From Acetobacterium paludosum (GTDB lineage Bacteria; Bacillota; Clostridia; Eubacteriales; Eubacteriaceae): a DNA stretch of 64,000 bases. A program made the position numbers and the translations under genes. Position 1 is the stretch's first letter; the number at the start of each line of letters is the position of its first letter. The notes beneath the pieces were generated by a model. That model made no database searches, was not told where the DNA came from, and was given only the letters and a program-made list of their open reading frames with translations. Positions 26,850 through 35,063 of the stretch are shown here, in pieces. The stretch covers positions 1 through 64,000 of the forward strand of contig NZ_RXYA01000002.1 of assembly GCF_008086595.1 (NCBI RefSeq). The letters run 5' to 3'.

Positions 26850-27803
26850 TTACTTTTTATTTTTTCCTTTCAATTTGACTTTGTTGCCATCCACCGATAT
26901 TTCGTCAATGCTTCTCAATAGGCTTGAAAAGCGACTGTAGCCATAATCTTTTAAATTGAAATGATTATGTTTTGTTTTCAAAGCATTATGGATGATCGAT
27001 AGGTTTCCCACAACCCCATGGTTACTTTTGATAATCTCGATTATTTCCCTTTTAACCGTAATGATATCAACATCATTTTTCATCTTTACAAAGAAAGACC
27101 CGTCCTTTTCTTCGATTTGAATTTTCGGAAATTCTTCTCGAATAAAAACATTGAGTTTCGAATAGCCATAATTTCTGACATCAAAATCAGTAAACAGTTT
27201 ACCCAGCGAAGAGCCAACTTCACCCAAGGTCAGACAATCTGATTCCGCAATCATATTGAGGATTGATTCCTGAATTTGACTGATCGGGGTGACGTTTGAT
27301 TCCATCGCTTCTGGTATTTCGGCATTTTTTTCATTCGGCACATTCTCTTTAATTTCTTCAACCTTTGGCTCATCAGAGGCGATCAAATCAAGATGCAAAA
27401 ATCTATTGCAGGCTTTGGTAAGCGCCATCGGTGTCTTCGATTCCCCCATGCCAATCACATACGCTTGTGATTCTCGCAACCGCATCGCCAGTTTCGTGAA
27501 ATCACTGTCACTGGTGACGATGCAAAAGACATCGATGTGATGCGTATACAGCATGTCCATGGCGTCAATAACCATGGCCATATCCGTCGCATTCTTTCCT
27601 TTGGTATAATCGAATTGCTGAATTGGCTGGATGGAATATTCCAGCAAGATATCTTCATTCCAACCATAAGTTCTTTTCCAGTTACCATAAATTCTTCTAA
27701 TGGACACGGTTCCGAAAGCATTTAACTCATCAAAGATGCTTTTTACATATTTTGCACTGACATTGTCAACGTCGATCAACAAAGCAATATTATTCTCGCT
27801 CAA
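26850..27803 (-). CDS. NYN-domain ribonuclease-like protein with two LOTUS/OST-HTH domains
   Basis: About 317 residues. The N-terminal NYN (PIN-like) domain shows the acidic residues LLIDVDNV, TDMAMVIDAMD and VTSDSDFTKL expected of a metal-dependent RNase. Two OST-HTH/LOTUS modules follow (about 185-245 and 250-315), the first with FDVRNYGYSKL and the second with FNLKDYGYSRF. LOTUS domains bind RNA or helicases. An ATG at 27818 overlaps the GGAGGA site, so the TTG at 27803 is the better start. It has no operon partners. Bacterial NYN-LOTUS proteins are widespread but poorly studied; RNA cleavage is inferred from the fold. Confidence 0.88.
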   Translation of the reverse strand: MSENNIALLIDVDNVSAKYVKSIFDELNAFGTVSIRRIYGNWKRTYGWNEDILLEYSIQPIQQFDYTKGKNATDMAMVIDAMDMLYTHHIDVFCIVTSDSDFTKLAMRLRESQAYVIGMGESKTPMALTKACNRFLHLDLIASDEPKVEEIKENVPNEKNAEIPEAMESNVTPISQIQESILNMIAESDCLTLGEVGSSLGKLFTDFDVRNYGYSKLNVFIREEFPKIQIEEKDGSFFVKMKNDVDIITVKREIIEIIKSNHGVVGNLSIIHNALKTKHNHFNLKDYGYSRFSSLLRSIDEISVDGNKVKLKGKNKK

Positions 27804-27818
27804 AAAAAGTTCCTCCAT

Positions 27819-28250
27819 TCATTATTTTTCATACTGTAAAATTAATAATTCAGTGTCGCTGGGCCGACACCGGTCACCCTAATTACCTTCCTAATATAAA
27901 CAAAGAACGTTACCCGGTATTATTGAGCACACGTTCTTTTGTAACAGATGAGTTTTAACACCCTAAATTTCAAGCGATTTGCTTGTCAAAATTCACTACC
28001 GCAATTCCCGAGATCTGCCCTATAAGTCGTCTAGTCTTTCAGCTATTATATAACAATAATCCATTTAAAACAATTAAGAAAGCCTGTTGATTTTTGTTAT
28101 TTAGAAAAATGCATGTTACACTTGACATAGAGTGAATTAGTTATTCCGAATACATGATTGGTAAAATGTTTGATGCAAAAGCAGCAAATAGGAATCATAT
28201 CAATGAAAGGTATCGGCAATAACTTTTAATAGAGTAACACGGGAGGAAAT
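27819..28250. other. Divergent intergenic region with a repeat copy
   Basis: Contains a GGTGCC-type repeat variant (GTGTCGCTGGGCCGACACCGG, near 27854), a hairpin with AAAGAACGT/ACGTTCTTTT arms (27903-27943), and a TTGACA at about 28124 that may belong to the rightward gene's promoter. No coding sequence. Confidence 0.5.
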
Positions 28251-28889
28251 ATGTTAGAATTATTATTAATCATTTTCATTCAATTGTTATATGTACCAAT
28301 GCTAACCTTGCGTACCATTTGTATGGTAAAGAATTTAAAAATCCTAACAGCAATATTTGGATTTTTAGAAACGCTTGTCTATATATTTGGCTTAACAATA
28401 GTGTTATCCGGAGAGCGAAACATCGTTGAAATGATTGTCTATGCAATCGGATTCGCATTAGGTTTGGTAGTGGGTATTTTAGTTGAAGAAAAGCTCGCCA
28501 TTGGCTTTGCTAGTATGCAAGTTAACATTACCCATGACAATGAAGTATTAGTCAATATTCTCCGAGATCAAGGGTTTGGCGTTACCGTTTATATTGGAGA
28601 AGGCAAGTATGGTAAACGAATTAATCTAGACATCTTAACAAAACGAAAAAAAGAAGCCAAATTGTTAGGAATAATTCATGAGTATGAACCCAAGGCCTTT
28701 ATCATGGCCTTTGAGCCAAAGATGTTTCGAGGCGGGTACTTAACTGAAATGATGAAGAAACGATTAAAGCCTAACAAAAAAAATATAAATCAAGATGAAA
28801 ATAAATTAAAATGTATTATTAAAAAAACTGTTGATGGAATAAATTTTGAGGCTGCGGAACTTAAAAAGAATTGGATGAGAAATAAATAA
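28251..28889 (+). CDS. UPF0316/DUF2179 membrane protein
   Basis: A 212-residue protein with three hydrophobic helices in the first ~90 residues (starting LELLLIIFIQLLY) and a soluble C-terminal DUF2179-type domain from about 95. The latter ends the conserved part with EYEPKAFIMAFEPKMFRGGY. UPF0316 proteins are inner-membrane proteins of unknown role; the DUF2179 domain is shared with the YitT family. The tail of ~45 residues is lysine-rich. GGGAGGA precedes the ATG, and the gene is followed by a terminator. It is a single-gene unit. Confidence 0.85.
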   Translation: MLELLLIIFIQLLYVPMLTLRTICMVKNLKILTAIFGFLETLVYIFGLTIVLSGERNIVEMIVYAIGFALGLVVGILVEEKLAIGFASMQVNITHDNEVLVNILRDQGFGVTVYIGEGKYGKRINLDILTKRKKEAKLLGIIHEYEPKAFIMAFEPKMFRGGYLTEMMKKRLKPNKKNINQDENKLKCIIKKTVDGINFEAAELKKNWMRNK

Positions 28890-28927
28890 CTGCAATTTAA
28901 ACTTAGATGTTCATTAACAAAAAGATC

Positions 28928-28957
28928 AAAACAGACCCTTACCAGGTCTGTTTTTTT
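28928..28957 (+). terminator. Rho-independent terminator
   Basis: AAAACAGACC (28928-28937) pairs with GGTCTGTTTT (28945-28954) and the T-run continues to 28957. A GGTGCCTGGCA repeat half follows directly. Confidence 0.88.
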
Positions 28958-29159
28958 GTGGTGCCTGGCATGAGCGCCATAAAACGAGTTTTTAATGTAC
29001 CATTTTAGAGGTCCGCTGATTTCGCCATTCACAACTGTAATTGGCTAAGTATCATGATTCTTTCTTTGGCTATTTTAAAGAAACACTTGCTTTATTTATT
29101 TTAATTTGCAATAATGCAATTATCAGCATCTTGCTGAAATTTCCATGGAGGTACTTGAT

Positions 29160-29486
29160 ATGCTAGTAAAAGAAAATGATCTTGAAACAATTGAACATTC
29201 ATCCGTTGAGAGCTCAGAAAATTCTGCAAAAGGTGAACTCAGCCTTGTTAAAAACTATCTGACCCGATCCTTTATCAAAGAATACACCAGTTTTGACGAT
29301 TTAGAATCATTTCTCAACTCCGGTGGTTTTTCAGCGGCTACCCAGCTCGAATTCCAGTCCATCCTTGAAGCCGACCTTGATACACTAGTTATGAAAAACA
29401 GTAAGTTTACAAGCTGGTCTGAGATGGTTTCTTCATCTGGTGATTATTTTTTTGTCACTCAAATGAAGGAGATTAAGTTTAAATAA
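29160..29486 (+). CDS. Small protein of unknown function
   Basis: A 108-residue acidic soluble protein that I do not recognise. The open frame includes an ATG at 29145, but that codon overlaps a GGAGG site placed for the ATG at 29160, so the shorter form is chosen. It has no membrane segment, signal peptide or cysteine. Predominantly helical, it contains FDDLESFLNSGGFS and ends with a strand FFVTQMKEIKFK. It stands alone, 325 bases before the arsR-like gene. Confidence 0.6.
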   Translation: MLVKENDLETIEHSSVESSENSAKGELSLVKNYLTRSFIKEYTSFDDLESFLNSGGFSAATQLEFQSILEADLDTLVMKNSKFTSWSEMVSSSGDYFFVTQMKEIKFK

Positions 29487-29811
29487 TTGGTAGATTTAAA
29501 AATGCCTGCCATTTTGGCGGCATAAATATTTTCTATTTATCAGGTTTTTAGATCATTATTTTCGTAATTACGGGCTACATCTTTTCACTGTTTATCAACA
29601 CTTTATCATATTTCCAACAATCCCTTTCTTGGCGGCCAAATAGTTCATAATATAATTAAATCCTTATGATTAAAGTGATTATACCCTCTCAATTACCAGT
29701 GTCAAGAGTAAAAGATAAGTTTGCATTTTTATAAGCAATTGCTTATAATGTTATTGAATCTTATCCCTTCATACGGCTTGTTTGTATTAAATAATAACAA
29801 CAGTAGAAAAG
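29487..29811. other. Intergenic region before the arsR-like operon
   Basis: A/T-rich, no coding sequence. A region near 29725-29760 (ATAAGCAATTGCTTAT) is a perfect 16-base palindrome at about 29729-29744, well placed as an operator for the ArsR protein encoded 70 bases downstream. Confidence 0.55.
29729..29744. promoter_or_regulatory. Palindrome ATAAGCAATTGCTTAT, candidate ArsR operator
   Basis: An 8+8 base perfect inverted repeat about 68 bases upstream of the arsR-like start. ArsR/SmtB dimers bind such A/T-rich palindromes and leave on metal binding. That this protein binds here is inference. Confidence 0.5.
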
Positions 29812-30117
29812 ATGTCGCTGATGAATTCTGAAGACGTTTCTATTAAAATTTTAAAAGCACTGGGACATCCCATTCGTCTGCAAATAGTAAAATCACTCCT
29901 TTCCGAATCACGTTGTGTATGTGATCTCAACCGTGCTTTTGATTTCAGTCAGGCAAATCTTTCGCAACATTTAAAATTTCTACGAGAATCCGGGATATTG
30001 GAATACAAAAAAACCGGAGTTGAAATGCACTATCGCGTTAAGTTGAAAAATATCTCAACGCTATTAAACGCTATGGATCAAACCGTTGAAGAATATTTTG
30101 AGACACTTGATTTTTAA
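29812..30117 (+). CDS. ArsR/SmtB-family metal-responsive repressor
   Basis: A 101-residue winged-helix protein with the metal-site motif CVCDL (Cys35, Cys37) at the start of the recognition region, followed by FSQANLSQHLKFLRESGIL. The CxC pair is the classic As(III)/Sb(III) site of ArsR. It leads a short gene set with a zinc-binding-type protein and an LMW-PTP arsenate reductase. Autoregulation through the palindrome at 29729-29744 is likely. No strong ribosome site is visible. Confidence 0.88.
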   Translation: MSLMNSEDVSIKILKALGHPIRLQIVKSLLSESRCVCDLNRAFDFSQANLSQHLKFLRESGILEYKKTGVEMHYRVKLKNISTLLNAMDQTVEEYFETLDF

Positions 30118-30145
30118 TAAAATGGTAAAAAGAAGGTAACCAATT

Positions 30146-30511
30146 ATGAAACTTAAAATTTATCCTTGTCCCGGGCATTGCAATGTTAGTATGATGACAA
30201 AAACTGTTGCCCAGTATTTTGGTATTATTGATGAGGAAAACATCACCATCCTCACCCATGTCAGCATGAATATTCTAAAGGAGATTGAAGCTGCTGGCGC
30301 TGATGAAAAATACATTTCACTGAATGGTTGCCCATCAACTTGTGCATCGATGGGCTACGAAGATATGGGGTATGAACTCTATGATGAAATTATAATGACC
30401 CCGGATCATGATATCAAGCACAATGCGAAATATGCAAACCTGGACAATATTGATGCAGAAATCGAGCATGTCCAAAATGAACTTGATAAAATCATTGAAA
30501 GCTATCAATAA
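30146..30511 (+). CDS. Putative zinc-binding (DGC-type) protein
   Basis: A 121-residue protein with paired cysteine motifs YPCPGHC (near residues 6-12) and NGCPSTC (near 58-64), the pattern of DGC-domain/putative zinc-binding proteins found in anaerobes, often next to ArsR regulators. It may bind zinc or an arsenical through these cysteines. It lies 28 bases after the arsR stop with an AGAAGG ribosome site, so it is cotranscribed. Function is not established. Confidence 0.7.
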   Translation: MKLKIYPCPGHCNVSMMTKTVAQYFGIIDEENITILTHVSMNILKEIEAAGADEKYISLNGCPSTCASMGYEDMGYELYDEIIMTPDHDIKHNAKYANLDNIDAEIEHVQNELDKIIESYQ

Positions 30512-30590
30512 TTCTCCCGCTATCAAAATCAATTTCAGAAAACAGTGATAAACTTACGCTTTAAATTTCTAGTGTTTCAGGAGGAAAAAA

Positions 30591-31007
30591 ATGAGCAACC
30601 CAAAAGTCGCCTTTATTTGTGTGCATAATTCGTGCCGAAGCCAGATCGCTGAAGCCCTGGGCAAAAATTTTGCGGCCGATGTTTTTGTAAGCTATTCTGC
30701 CGGCACCGAAACCAAACCCCAAATCAATCAGGATGCGGTGCGGCTGATGAAACAACGTTATGGGATTGATATGGAAACCACCCAGCACTCCAAATTGCTA
30801 ACCGACCTCCCTCCCATTGACATCGTGGTGAAAATGGGATGCAATGTGGTCTGTCCCTACCTGCCCAGCAGTTATACAGAAGATTGGGGTCTAGCTGATC
30901 CCACGGGAAAGAATGATGAAGAATTTTTGGCGGTTATCAGCCAGATTGAAGTCAATGTGAAAAAGCTGGCGGAGCTGGTCAAAAGCAATCAGATTAACCT
31001 ATTATAA
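30591..31007 (+). CDS. arsC: Arsenate reductase, low-molecular-weight phosphatase type
   Basis: A 138-residue protein with the PTP-loop CVHNSCRS (Cys10 as nucleophile) and the redox pair Cys84/Cys88 in MGCNVVCPYLP, close to the Cys10-Cys82-Cys89 triad of thioredoxin-coupled ArsC enzymes. It reduces arsenate to arsenite in the cytoplasm. AGGAGG precedes the ATG. It is third in the arsR gene set, 79 bases after the zinc-protein gene. No arsenite pump (ArsB or Acr3) is in this set, which is unusual because arsenite must be exported. Confidence 0.9.
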   Translation: MSNPKVAFICVHNSCRSQIAEALGKNFAADVFVSYSAGTETKPQINQDAVRLMKQRYGIDMETTQHSKLLTDLPPIDIVVKMGCNVVCPYLPSSYTEDWGLADPTGKNDEEFLAVISQIEVNVKKLAELVKSNQINLL

Positions 31008-31261
31008 GCGTATGATTATATTATACTCGTTTATTAAACCTGTTAAGTTTTATTTATAAAGGATACTGAAAATATTCTTCCATGTTCCATAAAGATGGTC
31101 TTGTTAGGGTAAAGCTTGATTGAACCGCTGGTTAAAATTGACGGATTATTAAAAATAAGGTAAAATATTGATCATGTCAGAATCTCCCTTCTTTTTTCTG
31201 GCCTCTTCAGACGCCTATCAGGGGGCTGGCTTCACTTTTTCTTGAAGGAGGTCCTCAAAAA

Positions 31262-31648
31262 ATGGATCAACTATTATTAGTATTGACGTCTTTTTCCACA
31301 TGGGTGGTGAATTTGATCTTCCTGTCTTTGTGTTGCATCTCAACCATTGCCTACACCTACCATACCGTTCTCTTTCTCAAAGAGTTGAAACGTGCAATCA
31401 TCATAACTCTTAATGCGATGTTTGTCAGGTGCGTCACCATCTATCGCTTTTATGATTTTTGTCATTGTTTAATTCCCCTGGCGATTTTTGCCCCAGGCGC
31501 CTATCTTTCATCCTATTTAGTGTTTAATGCCTATCGGTTTCCTTTTGAGTTTAAGACGCAAACTGTTTTTGGTGCTGCAATCATCTATGGCATAATATTT
31601 CTTTGGGATTGTGCAAAGATGACCCGCTCATATAAATCGGAGGATTGA
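31262..31648 (+). CDS. Small membrane protein of unknown function
   Basis: A 128-residue protein with three hydrophobic helices (about 14-38, 65-90 and 100-120) and a short basic loop LKELKRA. I do not recognise the family. It has a perfect AAGGAGGTCC site before the ATG, so it is translated. Its stop is directly followed by a duplicated piece of the helD gene start, so its 3' end may have been altered by the rearrangement. Confidence 0.6.
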   Translation: MDQLLLVLTSFSTWVVNLIFLSLCCISTIAYTYHTVLFLKELKRAIIITLNAMFVRCVTIYRFYDFCHCLIPLAIFAPGAYLSSYLVFNAYRFPFEFKTQTVFGAAIIYGIIFLWDCAKMTRSYKSED

Positions 31649-31670
31649 TCCCGCGCAACAACAGATCCTG

Positions 31671-31820
31671 CTGAATCGTTTCCCGGTTTTTCTCATTCGC
31701 ATTAATCGCGCCATCCAATTGAACCCTGGCTTCTGCAATGGTTTCCTTCAGTCTTTCTTCTTAAATACCCAATCTTTGTGTTTTTCATTCATCAAATATT
31801 CCTCTCTTTAAAAATCGGTA
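31671..31820 (-). pseudogene. Shard of the helD gene start
   Basis: About 150 bases nearly identical to 37095-37245, covering the first ~45 codons of the helD gene and its ribosome site. Small changes around 31758 break the frame. It is a detached 5' copy lying 3 kb from the intact gene. Confidence 0.82.
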
Positions 31821-32066
31821 ATCATCTTATCAATCTTTGGCATCATATCAGATGTTGGGTCCATTTTTCTGTTAACTTCTGTTTTTTTAGAAGCTTCAGA
31901 TTGTGTTGCTTAAACGTCTCAGCTGAATTTCGAAGCTGGAAAATCACTTTAAAGATTTATACTTTTTAATTCAGAAACTAATCAAGTCGAACATAACAGG
32001 GTAAATTTTTGTGATACTACTGTAGATATTTACAGTTGAAAGCGTTATAATGTTACGGTGTGAATT

Positions 32067-32090
32067 TACTAAAGTATTTATACTTTAGTA
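32067..32090. promoter_or_regulatory. Palindrome upstream of the chemoreceptor gene
   Basis: TACTAAAGTA (32067-32076), four-base spacer, TACTTTAGTA (32081-32090). Perfect arms, about 80 bases before the ATG. A TATAAT-like TTATAAT lies just upstream at about 32044. A repressor site is plausible; the protein is unknown. Confidence 0.45.
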
Positions 32091-32168
32091 TCTTATATTC
32101 TGAATCGGTTTCGAATAACAATGAAATTTGTTATCTAAACCAAAGGATTATCTTTGAAAGGGGTTATT

Positions 32169-34901
32169 ATGAACAAAAATCAAGAAACGATGTTGGATCC
32201 GGAGACAAGTCCGGTTACAAATGCAGCACAAGAGATCACGGGGCATCCGGCTGGACTCATTCATGCTAAAGATCACCGCAAATCCAAAATATCTACTAAA
32301 CTGCTGCTGTTTACTATTTCTCTCATTCTCTTGGCGGTATTATCTCAGGGAATTATTGCCGTTAATCTGGGCGCATCAGCGTTAACAAACCAGGCCAATG
32401 CCACGACACAAGCATTAACCACCGCAGGAGCTTCTCATACTGGCGCCATTTCTGAAAATGATGTCCTGGCTTCAATCACCAATCTGCGCAATCAGATCCT
32501 GTTATGCTCATTGTTTATTATCTTAATAGCCGGCGTCGCTACTTATGTTATGGCGCAAAAGTTTACCAAACCCATTATCAAGCTCAAAGAAGTGGCCAAT
32601 CAGATTGCTGTGGGAAAAGTTGATATGGACATTGAAATGACCAGCAATGACGAATTTAGCGATTTAATGCTGTCATTTGAAACCATGATTCAAAACAATA
32701 AGAACGTTGCGGCGACTGCTCAGCGGATGGCTCAGGGTAATTTTGAAGTTAAAATCATCCCTCATTCTGCTGATGATGTGATCAGTGATTCAATGATTGC
32801 GGTAAGGAAGGCAATGAACAGCGTTCATGATGCCATCGTAAAAATTGGCGATGCCGCTTTAGCTGGTCAGCTTAACTATCGCGGTAACACCAATGAGTAC
32901 AACGGCGCCTACAAAGATATGATTATATCCTTAAATAATGTCATTAACACCTTTGTCAAGCCCCTCAAGGTCGCCAACAAGGCCATTGAACGCATCGGCA
33001 ACGGGGTAATTCCGCCAAAAATAACCACCGAATATAACGGTGATTTCAACGATCTTAAAAGTCATATCAACGCCTGTATTGACGGTCTGGGAGCCCTAAC
33101 CGAAACCGGTGATGTCCTCCACCGCCTTTACAACAATGATTTTTCAACCAATGTGGAAGGTGTCTATTTAGGCATCTATGGCGATCTGGCGACCTCGGTT
33201 AATAACATCCAAGGGAAGCTCAACTATATTCACGCCATTGTCAATAATGTTTCCAAAGGTGTTTTGAGTGACTATGACGACTTGTTGACAATCGGCAAAC
33301 GCAGTGACAAGGATGAATTTATTCCGAGTCTGATTCAAATGATTGAAAACATCCACGCCCTGATCAGCGAAGCCGATATAATGACAAAACGAGCCGTTGA
33401 AGGCGATCTGGATCATCGGGGTGACCCCGCCAAGTTCCGGGGCGAATATGCCAAAGTAATTTCCGGGTTCAACCAGACCCTGGATGCTGTTATCGAGCCG
33501 ATCCAGGCCACCTCGGCCGCTTTGGATGAACTGTCAAAAGGTAATCTGACCTTTACCATGGAAGGTGATTATAAAGGACAGCATGGCAAAATCAAAGAAA
33601 ACATGAACCGTACCATCATCTTCCTGAAAAATTATGTGGCTGACATTACTTCCTTACTTGAACTCATTGGTGATGGTGATCTCAGTCAGGAAATTAAAGC
33701 CTATTATCATGGCGATTTTAATACCGCCAAGCTGGTCCTTAATAATATTACCACCCATTTAAGCGAAGTGATGAAGGAAATTGATGGTGCCGCCGAACAA
33801 GTTAATGCCGGTGCCATCCAGATCTCCGACGGCGGCCAGGCATTAGCCCAGGGGACAACGGAACAGGCCAGTTCCATCCAGGAACTCACCGCTTCCATTG
33901 AAGAGGTGGCCGCAGAAACTAAACGAAACGCCATGAATGCCAACGAAGCCAATGAACGGGCCCTTGAGGTTCGGACCAACGCTGAAGTGGGCAATTCGCA
34001 AATGGCAAAAATGGTATCGGCCATGGTCGAAATCAACGAATCATCCAAAAATATTTCTAAGATTATCAAGGTAATTGATGACATCGCCTTCCAGACTAAT
34101 ATTCTGGCCCTAAACGCCGCCGTAGAGGCTGCCCGAGCCGGACAGCATGGCAAAGGTTTTGCCGTTGTTGCTGAAGAAGTACGAACCCTCGCGGCTCGCA
34201 GTGCTGAAGCGGCTAAGCAAACCACCGGTCTGATCGAAGGGTCCATCGACAAGGTTGCGATTGGCACCAAGATTGCTGATGAAACAGCCGAAAGTCTGGT
34301 TGAAATTCTGAATGAAATTGAAAAGGTTACTGGTCTGGTCGGCAATATTGCCCGGGCATCCAATGATCAAGCCTCAGAGATCGCTCAAATAACTAAGGGC
34401 ATTGAGCAAGTCTCAATTGTTGTTCAAACCAACTCAGCCACCTCCGAAGAAAGTGCCGCATCCGCCGAAGAACTTTCCAGCCAGGCCGAAATGCTTAAAC
34501 ACATGACCAGTACCTTCAAACTAAAAAAGAAAAAAGAGGTCAGCCAAGAAGCTGATAACAAAGCTGCCAGTTTACTCGGTAAACTGGCTCAACAATCGTC
34601 AGTTACCACCATGGATTGGCAAACCCAGGTGGATACGCTTGCTGGTGAAGTGACTCAAATGGGATACCAGGACATCGCGGTAATGAGCCTTGCCGGACAC
34701 GCCAAGTACGTCAAAGATAACGGTGAATTTGATGCCTGGGGCGAATTCTGGTATGAAGCTGGCTTCAAAGGAGAATCGGCCGTTTCTGAAGAGACCCTTA
34801 GTAAAGTGACCAATGAACCCGTTATATTTGATGTGGCTCCCATTAAAAGCAATGGCCAGGTCGTCGGTCTGCTAGTCGGTCGACGGGCCCCCTCCCTATA
34901 G
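32169..34901 (+). CDS. Methyl-accepting chemotaxis protein with C-terminal cache-like extension
   Basis: A 910-residue chemoreceptor. The start is ATG 32169 behind GAAAGGGG; a TTG 15 bases earlier is also open. It has two membrane helices close together (about 33-55 and 98-120), so almost no periplasmic sensor. Several HAMP-like modules follow (about 120-520) and then the signalling domain, with the conserved hairpin [20 protein letters not shown] near 635. The last ~90 residues (from TTMDWQTQV) resemble the distal half of a cache sensor, which is unusual for a cytoplasmic C-terminus. It probably feeds CheA/CheW. The stop is TAG. Confidence 0.9.
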   Translation: MNKNQETMLDPETSPVTNAAQEITGHPAGLIHAKDHRKSKISTKLLLFTISLILLAVLSQGIIAVNLGASALTNQANATTQALTTAGASHTGAISENDVLASITNLRNQILLCSLFIILIAGVATYVMAQKFTKPIIKLKEVANQIAVGKVDMDIEMTSNDEFSDLMLSFETMIQNNKNVAATAQRMAQGNFEVKIIPHSADDVISDSMIAVRKAMNSVHDAIVKIGDAALAGQLNYRGNTNEYNGAYKDMIISLNNVINTFVKPLKVANKAIERIGNGVIPPKITTEYNGDFNDLKSHINACIDGLGALTETGDVLHRLYNNDFSTNVEGVYLGIYGDLATSVNNIQGKLNYIHAIVNNVSKGVLSDYDDLLTIGKRSDKDEFIPSLIQMIENIHALISEADIMTKRAVEGDLDHRGDPAKFRGEYAKVISGFNQTLDAVIEPIQATSAALDELSKGNLTFTMEGDYKGQHGKIKENMNRTIIFLKNYVADITSLLELIGDGDLSQEIKAYYHGDFNTAKLVLNNITTHLSEVMKEIDGAAEQVNAGAIQISDGGQALAQGTTEQASSIQELTASIEEVAAETKRNAMNANEANERALEVRTNAEVGNSQMAKMVSAMVEINESSKNISKIIKVIDDIAFQTNILALNAAVEAARAGQHGKGFAVVAEEVRTLAARSAEAAKQTTGLIEGSIDKVAIGTKIADETAESLVEILNEIEKVTGLVGNIARASNDQASEIAQITKGIEQVSIVVQTNSATSEESAASAEELSSQAEMLKHMTSTFKLKKKKEVSQEADNKAASLLGKLAQQSSVTTMDWQTQVDTLAGEVTQMGYQDIAVMSLAGHAKYVKDNGEFDAWGEFWYEAGFKGESAVSEETLSKVTNEPVIFDVAPIKSNGQVVGLLVGRRAPSL

Positions 34902-34928
34902 CAAATTATCGTTTTGAAAAAACAGCCA

Positions 34929-34969
34929 TTCTTAAGACAATCAACCATGATTGTCTTAAGAATTTTTTT
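34929..34969 (+). terminator. Rho-independent terminator
   Basis: A 15-base perfect stem, TTCTTAAGACAATCA (34929-34943) with 34948-34962, loop ACCA, then seven T. It ends the chemoreceptor transcript. Confidence 0.95.
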
Positions 34970-35063
34970 ATGAAGCAACTTTCTCAGCTTCAAAATACAG
35001 CTGACCCCGTTATGACAATTTTGTCGCGAAATATTATTTTGCGACAAAACGGTTCTTCATTTC

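Larger units (their letters stand above)
31649..32168. other. Intergenic region with helD shard and chemoreceptor leader
   Basis: Left part is the duplicated helD start (31671-31820). Right part is A/T-rich and carries a perfect 10-base-arm palindrome (32067-32090) near the chemoreceptor gene. No intact gene. Confidence 0.55.
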
